From PALSA-1004 sp963829085 (GTDB lineage: Bacteria; Pseudomonadota; Gammaproteobacteria; Burkholderiales; SG8-41): 64,000 nt of DNA. Below, one piece after another: positions 18,458 through 27,287 of this stretch. Below the pieces are notes generated by a model. It worked only from the letters and a program-made list of their open reading frames with translations. It made no database searches and had not been told where the DNA came from. Every line of letters begins with the position of its first letter. The first letter of the stretch is position 1. Both the position numbers and the translations under genes were made by a program. The DNA is taken from assembly GCA_963829085.1 (NCBI GenBank), contig CAWHHJ010000012.1, forward strand, positions 1 to 64,000. Reading direction: 5' to 3'.

Positions 18458-19153
18458 TTATGGTACAAGCGCCTCTTCCGCCGCTGCGCGTGCATGAATC
18501 GCGGTCGTATCAAACAGCGGGACGCGCGAGTCTTGCTGATTGACGAGCAGCGATATTTCCGTGCAGCCGAGAATGATCGCTCGCGCGCCTTGTGACGCGA
18601 GGCCTGCCATGACTCGTCGATACTCGCTGCGCGATGCCTCACTGATGACGCCAACGCACAGCTCGTCGTAAATGATGCGGTGAACGGTCTCGCGATCCTT
18701 CGCATCAGGGACGATGACGCGCAGCCCATGACGTTCGCTCAATCGATCGCGGTAGAACGCCTGCTCCATTGTGAAGCGCGTCCCAAGCAGGCCAACTGTT
18801 GAGTGGCCGGCGAGCTTGATTTCGGCGGCGGTTGGATCGGCAATATGAAATAGCGGGATCGTCACGGCCGCCTCGATGTCGGCGGCTACTTTATGCATCG
18901 TGTTGGTGCACAGGACGAGAAAGTCTGCGCCTGCTGCCTGGAGCGAGCGAGCAGTTGCCGCGAGCATGACGGCGGCAGCGTGCCAATCGCCCGCATGCTG
19001 GAGCTTTTCGACTTCGTGGAAATCGACGCTGTAGAGAACAATCTTCGCAGAATGCAGACCGCCGAGGCGTTCCTTGATCGTTTCGTTGATCTGGCGGTAA
19101 TACGGAACGGTCGACTCCCAACTCATGCCACCAATGAGGCCAATCGTTTTCAC
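18458..19153 (-). CDS. aspartate/glutamate racemase family protein
   Basis: A 231-residue cofactor-independent racemase of the aspartate/glutamate type. The two catalytic cysteines lie in LVLCTNTMH (Cys82) and ILGCTEI (Cys197), at the expected spacing for a two-base mechanism; the N-terminus KTIGLIGGMSWEST is typical of the YgeA/RacX-like group. The start is GTG at 19153, supported by AGGAG four bases upstream. It would interconvert amino-acid enantiomers in the cytoplasm. It converges on the Bug gene at 17322; no other amino-acid gene is adjacent. Confidence 0.92.
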   Translation of the reverse strand: MKTIGLIGGMSWESTVPYYRQINETIKERLGGLHSAKIVLYSVDFHEVEKLQHAGDWHAAAVMLAATARSLQAAGADFLVLCTNTMHKVAADIEAAVTIPLFHIADPTAAEIKLAGHSTVGLLGTRFTMEQAFYRDRLSERHGLRVIVPDAKDRETVHRIIYDELCVGVISEASRSEYRRVMAGLASQGARAIILGCTEISLLVNQQDSRVPLFDTTAIHARAAAEEALVP

Positions 19154-19572
19154 AGTGCTCCTCAGCGACGAGTGATGGCGTCCGGCGGATTGCTGGACGT
19201 CAAGTTTTGCCCGATAACAGCGCCACGCCCGGTGGCAGGGCAAGTGCGTTCATACGATCGCGCCATTATGCCGCTAAGCGAAGCAGAGAATGCAAGCGAG
19301 CAGTTTGCTTTGGATGAGCTGGAATTCGACTCGACTGAATTCATTGGAATTAGTGGACGCTTGTTGTTATCCATAAAAGGCGTCTTCACTATTCAGCGTT
19401 GCTCGATCCCTGACAGGTCGGCCGCTGCGCTCGCGGCCACCTTGTAAATAGTATTTTTTTAAGAATTGTTTACGCTGGATTTAGGACTCCGCGAGATGAT
19501 TTTTCTCCAGAATGCGAAGCGTCTGTCGCGATTTGCTCAGCGACAACACCAACTACATCGAGGAGAAAAACC
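19154..19572. other. intergenic, no confident gene
   Basis: About 420 bases between the racemase and the cytochrome gene. A 59-codon frame from 19268 to 19447 is rich in acidic residues but has no ribosome site and no recognisable family. Otherwise nothing is seen except presumed promoters for both divergent genes. Confidence 0.35.
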
Positions 19573-20079
19573 ATGCTTGAGCGATCATCGTCCACACGAT
19601 TTGCCGCGGCCTTTATCATCGCACTCGGCGCAGTGTGCGCATTCGCTGCCGACCGCGAAGATTTGCAAGGCATATCAAAACCTTCACTCGAACGCGGTCG
19701 ATACATAGCGCAGATTGCCGGATGCAACGACTGTCACACGCCGAACTACGCGCAAAGCGGCGGCCGGGTGCCGGAAAAAGACTGGCTGATCGGCGACCGT
19801 CTCGGCTGGCGCGGGCCGTGGGGCACGACCTATCCGGCGAATCTGCGCATGACTATGGCACGCATGAGTGAGGAAGACTGGGTACGCGTGGCACGCTCCG
19901 CTCAGTATCGTCCGCCAATGCCTTGGTTCGCCCTGCGCGACATGAAAGAAACCGACCTGCGCGCGCTTTACCGCTTCGTGCGTTCGCTCGGTGTCGCCGG
20001 CGAGCCCGCGCCGGCTTACGTGCCGCCCGGCAAAGAACCGCATGGCGGTGTCGTGCAGTTCCCGATGCCGCCTCAATAG
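19573..20079 (+). CDS. exported mono-haem cytochrome c
   Basis: A 168-residue exported cytochrome with a signal peptide ending AFAAD. The haem motif is CNDCH (51-55) in the context GCNDCHTPNYAQSGG, as in the small cytochrome domains of alcohol and aldehyde dehydrogenase cytochrome subunits; PPMPWFALRDM near residue 116 offers the axial Met. GAGGAG precedes the ATG closely. It should accept electrons in the periplasm, perhaps from a PQQ or molybdenum dehydrogenase, but no dehydrogenase is adjacent; the nearest candidate in the window is at 30195. Confidence 0.9.
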   Translation: MLERSSSTRFAAAFIIALGAVCAFAADREDLQGISKPSLERGRYIAQIAGCNDCHTPNYAQSGGRVPEKDWLIGDRLGWRGPWGTTYPANLRMTMARMSEEDWVRVARSAQYRPPMPWFALRDMKETDLRALYRFVRSLGVAGEPAPAYVPPGKEPHGGVVQFPMPPQ

Positions 20080-20157
20080 CGGCTGAAGGCTTGAACGCGG
20101 CGGCGCGCTCCTTGTGAGGATTCCAGATTAAGACGCATTTGGCTATGATCGCGACCT

Positions 20158-20655
20158 ATGAAGGACGCGAAGGCGCACGTTCTCGACGAGGAACAGGCTT
20201 CGTTTATCTGCAGCGGCATTTCGATGAGCGCCGCATCCTGCCGCAGCGGTGGCGTGCCGAGTCTCGCACGCGCAGTCGGTTGCCGGACATCGGCGGACCG
20301 CAGAGCGGTGACAGTGCTTTTCGCCGAGACGGCGTCGGCAGCCCTGCTCGAAGACGTGCGCCGCACAGGTACCATCGCGGTGGTCTTCAGCCGGCCCGCC
20401 GATCATCGGACTTTGCAGCTGAAGGGCAAAGACGCACTGATCGTGCCGGTCGAGGCTGGCGACGCGGAACTATCTTCGCGCCAGATTGAAATATTTGTTG
20501 AGGGGCTGAGCGCACTCGGCTACCAGGCGTCTATCGTTCGCAGCGTCCTCGCCAGTTCCCCGGAAGATTTACTCGCTGTCCGCTTCACTGTGGAGGCGGC
20601 GTTCTCGCAGACGCCGGGTCCGGCCGCCGGCGAAGCGCTGCAGGCCGGTAGATGA
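20158..20655 (+). CDS. pyridoxamine-phosphate-oxidase-like split-barrel protein
   Basis: A 165-residue protein with the flavin-binding split-barrel pattern: RAVTVLFAETASAALLEDV, GTIAVVFSRPADHRTLQLKG and a C-terminal helix plus strand. In such proteins the A.VFS....HRTLQLKG stretch lines the FMN phosphate. The first strand (GVPSLARAVGC) matches the substrate-side strand of the family. Its stop overlaps the start of the next gene by four bases (ATGA), which implies translational coupling and a joint function. Enzyme activity is not established. Confidence 0.75.
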   Translation: MKDAKAHVLDEEQASFICSGISMSAASCRSGGVPSLARAVGCRTSADRRAVTVLFAETASAALLEDVRRTGTIAVVFSRPADHRTLQLKGKDALIVPVEAGDAELSSRQIEIFVEGLSALGYQASIVRSVLASSPEDLLAVRFTVEAAFSQTPGPAAGEALQAGR

Positions 20656-21998
20656 AGATTCACCTTGAAGCGATTCGCGAGTGTCTCGAAGGCACTTTAC
20701 CGGGGCAGATTGCCACTTGTGCGCCCGACGGGACACCGAACGTCGCGTACCTGTCGCAGGTGCAGTATGTTGACACTGAGCACGTCGCGCTTTCATATCA
20801 GTTCTTCAACACTACGCGGCGCAACGTTCTTGCCAATCCTTACGTGCGGGTCGCCGTCATCGACCCGACGACTGCCGGACACTACCGTCTGACACTGCAA
20901 TATTTGCGCACGGAACAGGAAGGGCCGCTGTTCGAGAACATGAAGGCGAAGCTTGCCGGTATCGCCTCTCACACGGGCATGGCCGGCGTGTTCCGGTTGC
21001 TAGGATCGGATATCTATCGCGTGCTCGACATCGAACGCGTGCCCGGGCAGACGCTGCCTGCACCGCCGCGTCGCAATCTGCTGGCAGCGTTGCGTGCCAG
21101 CGCAGAAGAACTCAGGCGGGTCGGCGAGCTCGATGCGCTGCTTACTCAAACGCTCAATTGCCTCGAGATACATTTCGATATTCATTACGCAATGATCTTA
21201 ATGTACGAGGCGACCGGCGGACGCCTTTACACCGTCGCCAGCCGCGGTTACAACGTCTCCGGCATCGGTGCGGAGATCGAACTTGGAGACGGTGTCATTG
21301 GCGTTGCTGCACGTGAAAGGACGCCGATCCGGATCGGACACTTCGCCGCGGAGTACAGCTATAGCCGCGCGATCCGCGACAACCTCGCGCGCAGCGGTGC
21401 AGCGTCGCAGCTCGAGACCGAGATTCCGCTCGCCGGCCTCGCGGGTTCGCGCAGTCAGCTTGCCGTCCCGATTCTTGCGGGTGAACGACTGATCGGCGTG
21501 CTCTACGTCGAAAGTCCGCAGGACCTGCGCTTCGGCTACGACGACGAGGACGCGCTGGTGTCGCTTTGCGGGGGCCTCGGCGCAGCCATTGTGCTGCGGC
21601 AATACAACGCAGGCGAACAGAGTGACGACGCTACGCCCCAAACGCCGGCGGTATCTCCGGCCGGCACGCCGATAACGATCCGGCACTACTGCGAAAACGA
21701 CAGCGTATTCCTCGACGGTCAGTACCTCATCAAAGGCGTTGCCGGCTCGATATTGTGGGCGCTGACCAGCGATTTCTGCGCGAGCGGCCGCACTGCATTC
21801 ACTAACCGCGAGCTGCGGCTCGACCGCCGGATCGGTCTGCCGGACGTGAGCGACAACCTTGAAGCGCGGCTCATTCTGCTCGCGCGCAGATTGAACGAGC
21901 GCCAGGCGCCGCTGCGAATTGACAAGACCGGCCGTGGTTCCTTCGTGCTTCGCGCCGAGCGCCCGCTTGAGTTGGTCGACATTCCGAAGAACGGCTGA
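20652..21998 (+). CDS. PNPOx-GAF-winged-helix fusion protein (putative sensor)
   Basis: A 448-residue cytoplasmic protein with three segments. Residues 1-135 form a split-barrel FMN-type domain (GQIATCAPDGTPNVAYLS, TTRRNVLANPYVRVAV). Residues about 150-315 form a GAF domain (ELDALLTQTLNCLEIHFDI, LGDGVIGVAARERTPIRIG, QLAVPILAGERLIGVLYVES). Residues about 345-440 look like an OmpR/PhoB-type winged helix (DSVFLDGQYLIKGVAG, FTNRELRL, NLEARLILLARRLNE, TGRGSFVLR). The arrangement suggests a one-component flavin or redox sensor that binds DNA, but the winged-helix assignment is by pattern only. Translationally coupled to the preceding split-barrel gene and followed by the E1 dehydrogenase genes. Confidence 0.75.
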   Translation: MKIHLEAIRECLEGTLPGQIATCAPDGTPNVAYLSQVQYVDTEHVALSYQFFNTTRRNVLANPYVRVAVIDPTTAGHYRLTLQYLRTEQEGPLFENMKAKLAGIASHTGMAGVFRLLGSDIYRVLDIERVPGQTLPAPPRRNLLAALRASAEELRRVGELDALLTQTLNCLEIHFDIHYAMILMYEATGGRLYTVASRGYNVSGIGAEIELGDGVIGVAARERTPIRIGHFAAEYSYSRAIRDNLARSGAASQLETEIPLAGLAGSRSQLAVPILAGERLIGVLYVESPQDLRFGYDDEDALVSLCGGLGAAIVLRQYNAGEQSDDATPQTPAVSPAGTPITIRHYCENDSVFLDGQYLIKGVAGSILWALTSDFCASGRTAFTNRELRLDRRIGLPDVSDNLEARLILLARRLNERQAPLRIDKTGRGSFVLRAERPLELVDIPKNG

Positions 21999-22397
21999 CT
22001 AATTGTCAGCCTTCGCGTGTATGTGCAGTTCGCGAATGCAATTGTGCCTCGTGGTTACGAGCTAGCCCACCGAAGAGGAACGATCGGTTCGGCGCATGTG
22101 CCTGACCCATCCTGCGATTGCACCGATCGTCAGGTGCGCTTTCTCCCAATCGCCGGACTTAGGGTCGGTTAACGAAAGCAACCCGCCATGTGCGAGCGAT
22201 GGTTACGACGCCATGCGCGTAGCGCATCCAACGCCGTCCAGCGCAGGTATGCCCGAACTTCCTAAATCTTCATTGCCGATTCCCTAATTTTTTCCTAAAC
22301 GCCGGTTCACAGTCTTTGCAGACACGTGCCTGACGCATACAGTGCGGGCGGTCGAGCGTGTCACCGCGACCCGCTCACTGTTGAAAGGAGAGAATCC
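21999..22397. other. intergenic, no gene seen
   Basis: About 400 bases ahead of the E1 genes. No frame has a recognisable protein and I see no hairpin of note. It probably holds the promoter of the dehydrogenase pair. Confidence 0.4.
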
Positions 22398-23357
22398 ATG
22401 AAGGAAGCGCCAACCTTAGCGCGACGGCAGACGCTGCTCGAGCAGATGCTGCTGATTCGCAGCTACGAATTGCAGCTGGTGGCTCTAGCATCAAAACAGG
22501 CTGCACCCGGCACCTGCACTTCCATCGGCCAGGAAGCCGCCGGAGTGGGCGTCGTCGCCGCCCTCGAGGACACCGATCTGATTTTGAGCAACCACCGTAG
22601 TGCCGGGCACCTGCTCGCACGCGGTGCTGATCCCGGCCGCATGCTCGCTGAAGTGCTCGGTCGTCGTGACGGTTATTGCAAAGGCAAGAGCGGCTCGCTG
22701 CACATTTCCGCGCGCGAACTCGGTGTAGTGCTGACATCGACCATTGTCGGCGGTGAGCTGTCGCTCGCGACCGGCGTCGCTCTATCGCAGAAAATGCTGA
22801 GTCGACCTGGTATCGTCGCTTGCTTTTTCGGAGACGGTGCCGCCGGTGAAGGGATCTTTCACGAGTCACTGAATCTCGCAGCGGTGTGGCGACTACCGAT
22901 TCTTTATGTTTGCGAGAACAATGAGTGGCAGGCATTCGTCCACCGCAGGGAGACCATGACAGGCGAACGCATCGCGCCGCGCGCGAATGCGCTCGGCGTT
23001 GAGAGCGCAACCGTCGATGGCAATGACGTCGATGCGGTTTACGCAGCGGCGGACGCAGCGATTGCGCAAATCCGCAGCAGCGGCAAACCATTCCTGCTCG
23101 AGACGTCGACCTATCGCCTGCGCGGCCATTTCGAGCCCGATGACCAGTCGTACGTCGATGCGACGGAGCTTGCGGCATGGCGCGCACGCGATCCGCTCGA
23201 GCTTTACCGCCGGCGACTTACTGAATATGGCGCTACTACCGCGGAACTCGCCGCTATCGAGAGCCGCGTCGCGTCGCGCCTCGAAGCTGCCCTTGCTTTT
23301 GCGCAGGCATCGCCGATGCCCGAAGCCGCGGAACTTCATACCGATGTCTACGCCTGA
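22398..23357 (+). CDS. thiamine-diphosphate 2-oxoacid dehydrogenase E1 alpha
   Basis: A 319-residue E1 alpha subunit of the pyruvate/acetoin dehydrogenase type. The thiamine-diphosphate motif runs from GDGAAGEGIFHESLN to VCENN, with the usual spacing; SIGQEAAGVGVVAAL and NHRSAGHLLARGAD are conserved substrate-channel segments. Strong ribosome site (AAAGGAGAG) before the ATG at 22398. It forms the alpha2beta2 E1 with the next gene and decarboxylates a 2-oxoacid or cleaves acetoin. No E2 or E3 gene is present nearby, so either these are encoded elsewhere or this E1 pair acts alone. Confidence 0.93.
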   Translation: MKEAPTLARRQTLLEQMLLIRSYELQLVALASKQAAPGTCTSIGQEAAGVGVVAALEDTDLILSNHRSAGHLLARGADPGRMLAEVLGRRDGYCKGKSGSLHISARELGVVLTSTIVGGELSLATGVALSQKMLSRPGIVACFFGDGAAGEGIFHESLNLAAVWRLPILYVCENNEWQAFVHRRETMTGERIAPRANALGVESATVDGNDVDAVYAAADAAIAQIRSSGKPFLLETSTYRLRGHFEPDDQSYVDATELAAWRARDPLELYRRRLTEYGATTAELAAIESRVASRLEAALAFAQASPMPEAAELHTDVYA

Positions 23358-23373
23358 GAGAAAGGAACCAGTC

Positions 23374-24369
23374 ATGACCACGATCACCGTTCACGAAGCT
23401 ATCTCGCGCGCGCTCGCCGAGGAACTGCGCCGCGATGCGCGGGTTCTCATGTTCGGCGAAGGAGTCGCAACCAAACGCCCGGATCTGCTCGCGGAATTTG
23501 GTGCGGCGCGCGTGCGAAATACACCGCTCGCCGAGGCAATCATCACCGGCACGGCCGTGGGGGCAGCGGCAAGCGGCCTACGCCCCGTTGTAGATCTCCT
23601 GTTTGCGCCATTTCTTTGTTATGCGATGGACAGTCTCATCAACAGCGCCGGCAAACTGCGTTATCTATCGGGCGGGCAATTTGAATTTCCGCTGGTTGCC
23701 ATGGCGATGACCGGCACAGGCTGGAGCGTGGGCGCACAGCATAATCACAACATCGAAGCGTGGTTCGCTCACGCACCCGGACTCAAGGTCGTTATGCCAT
23801 CAACGCCGGCCGACTTCATGGGTCTGCTCAAGTCAGCGATTCGCGACGACAATCCGGTGATGTTCATGGTCGACCTCGCATTGCTGCATGAAACGGGCGA
23901 TGTACCCGACATCGAGACGCTGGTGCCGCTCGGCCAGGCAGCCGTAGTGCGGCCGGGCTCCGACGTCACTTTAGTGTCGTACGCGAAGACGGTGCGAGTG
24001 TGCGTGCAGGCAGCAGAGAAGCTCGCCAGCGACGGTATCGCCGCCGAGGTCATCGACCTGCGGACGATCAAGCCGCTCGATACTGCGACGGTACTGGCGT
24101 CGGCGCGGCGGACCGGCAGAGTTGTCATCGTGCATGAAGCGAGCCAAACGTGCGGCGTTGGCGCGGAGATCGCTGCACTAGTCGCAGAGCACGCGTTCGA
24201 CGACCTTATGGCGCCGGTACAGCGCATCACCGGACCTGACGCGCCGGCGCCCGCAAGCCACGCCCTCGAGCAGGCCTTCGTGCCGTCGATCGACAGGGTC
24301 GTCGAGGCGTGTCGCAGACAGTGGAAGCTCACTGCCCCCGTCGCGCCGCGCACGCTGCGCCGGGCTTAA
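23374..24369 (+). CDS. thiamine-diphosphate 2-oxoacid dehydrogenase E1 beta
   Basis: A 331-residue E1 beta subunit. The conserved parts are VHEAISRALAEEL, VLMFGEGVA, NTPLAEAIITGTAVGAA with the Glu that activates thiamine diphosphate, then VVMPSTPADFMGLLKSAI and the C-terminal transketolase domain VTLVSYAKTVRV and VIDLRTIKPLD. It starts 16 bp after the alpha gene, with AAAGGA in the gap, so they are one operon. The N-terminal GEGVATKRPDLLAEFG version differs from typical PdhB and is nearer to acetoin-type subunits. Confidence 0.93.
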   Translation: MTTITVHEAISRALAEELRRDARVLMFGEGVATKRPDLLAEFGAARVRNTPLAEAIITGTAVGAAASGLRPVVDLLFAPFLCYAMDSLINSAGKLRYLSGGQFEFPLVAMAMTGTGWSVGAQHNHNIEAWFAHAPGLKVVMPSTPADFMGLLKSAIRDDNPVMFMVDLALLHETGDVPDIETLVPLGQAAVVRPGSDVTLVSYAKTVRVCVQAAEKLASDGIAAEVIDLRTIKPLDTATVLASARRTGRVVIVHEASQTCGVGAEIAALVAEHAFDDLMAPVQRITGPDAPAPASHALEQAFVPSIDRVVEACRRQWKLTAPVAPRTLRRA

Positions 24370-24432
24370 GCTGCGGCGCTTCACTGAACGTCAACGCATG
24401 GTCCAATTGTCGAATGTGCAAGAGCACTCAAT

Positions 24433-24438
24433 GAGGAG
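24433..24438 (+). promoter_or_regulatory. ribosome-binding site that decides a TTG start
   Basis: GAGGAG lies six bases before the TTG at 24445 and is the reason for choosing this rare start codon for the metallo-beta-lactamase-fold gene. Confidence 0.6.
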
Positions 24439-24444
24439 AACCAC

Positions 24445-25185
24445 TTGGTCACTAACCCGCAGTCAGGAACCAACGTTCATGAAATCGCCCCCGACATCTA
24501 CCGGATCAATACGCCGGTATCGATACCGGGCGTCCCCGACCATTTCAATTTCAATCAGTACCTGGTTGTCGACGAGGAGCCGCTGCTGTTTCATACAGGT
24601 CCACGCAAGTTGTTTCCATTCGTGCGCGAGGCAATCGAAAAGGTGATACCCGTCGAGCGCCTGCGCTATGTCGGCTTGTCCCATTTTGAAGCGGACGAGT
24701 GCGGCGCGATGAATGAGTTTCTGGCTGCGGCGCCATATGCAGCGCCGCTATGTGGAAAGATTGCAGCAATGGTGTCTGTGAATGATGTCGCAGACCGGTC
24801 AGCGCGCGTGCTCGAAGATGGTGAGGTGCTATCACTCGGCAAACACTCTATGAAATGGTTCGATACACCGCACATGCCGCATTCGTGGGAGTGCGGTCTC
24901 ATGATGGGCACAACGACTCGCACGTTCTTTTGCGGCGATCTGTTTACGCAGGGCGGCAAGGGCGATCTGCCCGTGACCGAAGCCGACATCCTGGGCCCGA
25001 GCGAAGCGTTCCGCACTCGCATGGACTACTTCGCCCATGCGCCCGATACCGCCGGAACGCTTGCGCGGCTTGCCGCCGAACGTCCAACGACGCTCGCTTG
25101 CATGCACGGCAGTGCCTGGCATGGCGACGGGGCTGGTCTGTTAGCTGCGCTTTCAAGCGCGATTTCGGCCGATAGATCCGTTTGA
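24445..25185 (+). CDS. diiron-type metallo-beta-lactamase-fold protein (ODP-like)
   Basis: A 246-residue protein resembling the beta-lactamase half of flavodiiron proteins. The metal motif is SHFEADECG (HxExDE), not the HxHxDH of zinc hydrolases; other ligands should be His in TPHMPHSWE, Asp in FFCGDLF and His in CMHGSAWHG. In flavodiiron enzymes the residue after the Asp is His; Glu here is a variant. There is no flavodoxin domain, so it could be an oxygen- or redox-sensing diiron protein needing an external reductase. The start is TTG with a GAGGAG site. It follows the E1 pair by 75 bp and may belong to the same transcript. Confidence 0.82.
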   Translation: MVTNPQSGTNVHEIAPDIYRINTPVSIPGVPDHFNFNQYLVVDEEPLLFHTGPRKLFPFVREAIEKVIPVERLRYVGLSHFEADECGAMNEFLAAAPYAAPLCGKIAAMVSVNDVADRSARVLEDGEVLSLGKHSMKWFDTPHMPHSWECGLMMGTTTRTFFCGDLFTQGGKGDLPVTEADILGPSEAFRTRMDYFAHAPDTAGTLARLAAERPTTLACMHGSAWHGDGAGLLAALSSAISADRSV

Positions 25186-25259
25186 CAGCCGCCGGAGGTC
25201 AAAAGAAATCGACGCCCAGTCGTGTCGAACAGCGCCTTGCGCAGACCACCCGCGGCAAA

Positions 25260-26225
25260 TCAGTCGATCCGCGAGCCCGAATCCTTGACGACCTTGGCGT
25301 ACTTTTTTATTTCATCCTCGATATAGCCGCCGAACGCTTCGGGCGTCGGCAGCAGGAACGCAAAAATTCCGAGACCGGCGAGTCGTTCCTTAACATCGGG
25401 CAGAAGCAGGATACGATTTATTTCAGCGTGCAGTTTTGTGATGATGGGCTTGGGTGTGCCGCGCGGCGCAAAGAAGCCATACCAGTTGTCGACCGTGTAC
25501 CCCGGCACGCCGGATTCTGCGATCGTGGGAATGTCGGGAAACTGCTCCGCGCGCTTGGCGGATGTCACAGCGAGAGGGCGTATGCGCCCGGCTTTCACGT
25601 ATGTGATAGCAGTAGATACCGTCGCAAATATGCATTGCAAATTTCCGGCGAGCAGATCGAGCATCGCCGGTGCGCCGCCTTTATACGGCACGTGCACCAT
25701 CTTCACACCGGCGAGAGTGTTGAAGATCTCGCCGGCGAGATGATCGGCAAAGCCGACGCCTGACGAGCCGAAGTTTATTTTTCCCGGATTGGCTTTTGCA
25801 TAAGCGATGAATTCCTTTACCGATGCCGCGGGCAAAGACGGATGCACGACAAGCATGTTGAGGGCCGAAACGCCGCGTGCGATCGGCGCATAGTCTTTCA
25901 CCGGATCGTACGGCAGCTTGCTGTAGAGACTCGGGTTGACGGCGACGGGACCGATCGTGCCAAGCAGGAGCGTGTAGCCGTCGGGATTAGCGTGCGCCGC
26001 TATTTCCATGCCGATGATTCCGTTGCCCCCCGGGCGGTTGTCGACGATTACCTGTTGCCCCCACGCCTCGATGAGCTTCTGTCCAACGGTTCGCGTTGTG
26101 ATGTCCGAGCCGCCGCCCGGCGCTACGGTAATGATGATTCGTATCGGTTTATTCGGATACGCCGGCTGCGCATGAACAACGCTCACCATCAAACCGAGCA
26201 GTAAGGCTGAAAAAAGCATGCGCAT
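25260..26225 (-). CDS. Bug-family (TctC-like) periplasmic receptor
   Basis: A 321-residue receptor with a signal peptide ending SVVHAQ. It has all consensus parts: YPNKPIRIIITVAPGGGSD, VIVDNRPGGNGIIG, NPDGYTLLLGT, INFGSSGVGFADHLAGEIF, MVHVPYKGGAPAML and FPDIPTIAESGVPGYTV. This is a standard member, unlike the divergent ones at 12066 and 17322. It converges on the diiron protein gene; its own promoter region is the short gap upstream of 26225. Confidence 0.93.
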   Translation of the reverse strand: MRMLFSALLLGLMVSVVHAQPAYPNKPIRIIITVAPGGGSDITTRTVGQKLIEAWGQQVIVDNRPGGNGIIGMEIAAHANPDGYTLLLGTIGPVAVNPSLYSKLPYDPVKDYAPIARGVSALNMLVVHPSLPAASVKEFIAYAKANPGKINFGSSGVGFADHLAGEIFNTLAGVKMVHVPYKGGAPAMLDLLAGNLQCIFATVSTAITYVKAGRIRPLAVTSAKRAEQFPDIPTIAESGVPGYTVDNWYGFFAPRGTPKPIITKLHAEINRILLLPDVKERLAGLGIFAFLLPTPEAFGGYIEDEIKKYAKVVKDSGSRID

Positions 26226-26344
26226 TGAAATCCTCGGGCCAAGTCGTTATGCCATAGAACAGCATGGTACCTTTAAACTTTGCCGGACGCCGCGTCGAGC
26301 AAGCGCGGGCCACGCGAACAAGTCCGCAGGGAAATCGTTGATTG

Positions 26345-26575
26345 CTAGAAGAACGCGGCCTTGGTGACACTAAGTGTTTCGAAAACTACGCCGAGGCCTG
26401 CATACGCAAGACCCTCGACGATCTTCAGCGCTTCTGTCCGGTTGAGTAGCCGATATCCGCGTTCGGATCTTGACGGCACTTGCCCGATCGCCTTTACACT
26501 TCGGTACTGGAGGTAAATACCGCAAGCCATGCCGAAGAAAATTAAATCCGCGAGTAATTTATGGTGCCAGCTCAT
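26345..26575 (-). CDS. small hypothetical membrane protein
   Basis: A 76-residue frame with one hydrophobic segment (LLADLIFFGMACGIYLQYRS), a basic middle (SRSERGYRLLNRTEAL) and a second moderately hydrophobic stretch (GLAYAGLGVVFETLSV). It could be a two-helix inner-membrane protein. No family is recognised and the ribosome site is weak. The frame is open up to 26620. It could equally be a chance frame. Confidence 0.35.
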   Translation of the reverse strand: MSWHHKLLADLIFFGMACGIYLQYRSVKAIGQVPSRSERGYRLLNRTEALKIVEGLAYAGLGVVFETLSVTKAAFF

Positions 26576-26869
26576 TACGTGTCCCCATGATGCGCCTATA
26601 GCGCATCGCTCATTATGCAATCGCTGTACCAGGCGTGTTTGCCGCGAACATCGTCTCGAAGCCCCGCATCTTCAGTCATGAATGCACTACTCCACGCCAT
26701 AACGGAGTGCATTCATCGCAGAACTGCACCGGCCCGGTTCATGGCGGCGCTCTCGCATCTCGAAGCGGGCGACGTCGCTGGCCCGACAACTACTTGCGAT
26801 GAGCACATAGTGGAAAGTGAATTAAACAACGTGCGTCCGGTCGAACTATTTTTCCAAAATTGGAGTTAC

Positions 26870-27274
26870 ATGTCTAAATCATCTCGCAACAGCTTAACCA
26901 GAATTGGTGTTCAAACCGCGGGCCTGGCGCTGGCGGTGCCGCAGGTCGTTGCTCACCGCGTCAACCGAATGATGACTACCGGATCGGCGCCGAGCGTGCG
27001 CGATCTGCGTGAGTTTCATCTCATGGGTTCTGAAAAGACGGCCGCCTTCACGGAAGCATGGATGGCAATGGGCGCCTATATGATGAACGCCAATCAGCAG
27101 CTCGCGATGACGTTGATGAGCTCCTGGTGGAACGCGTGGTTCGGCATGACGCCTTTTCGCTGGCCTGCGCACCAGCTTCAGTCGTCTGCGCTGGGTTTGC
27201 TCGCGGCCGGAATGGCGCCTGTGCATCGGGTAGCAGTGGCAAATGCGAAGCGGCTTGCTGCAATCAAGCGCTGA
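26870..27274 (+). CDS. polyhydroxyalkanoate granule-associated phasin-like protein
   Basis: A 134-residue helical protein. Its order of motifs, AGLALAVPQVVAHRVNRM, SVRDLREFHLMGSEKTAAF, an alanine/methionine-rich middle helix, and GLLAAGMAPVHRVAVANAKR, is that of a small phasin family found in Burkholderiales. Phasins coat PHA granules and fix their number and size. A TGGAG site is five bases before the ATG at 26870; the frame upstream to 26615 is not phasin-like. No PHA synthase gene is in the window. Confidence 0.82.
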   Translation: MSKSSRNSLTRIGVQTAGLALAVPQVVAHRVNRMMTTGSAPSVRDLREFHLMGSEKTAAFTEAWMAMGAYMMNANQQLAMTLMSSWWNAWFGMTPFRWPAHQLQSSALGLLAAGMAPVHRVAVANAKRLAAIKR

Positions 27275-27287
27275 CCACCAGAACCAG

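Noticed and set aside
18893..19447. Plus-strand frame of 184 codons antisense to the racemase
   Set aside because: Most of it lies opposite the racemase coding region; the part beyond it has no ribosome site or known domain.
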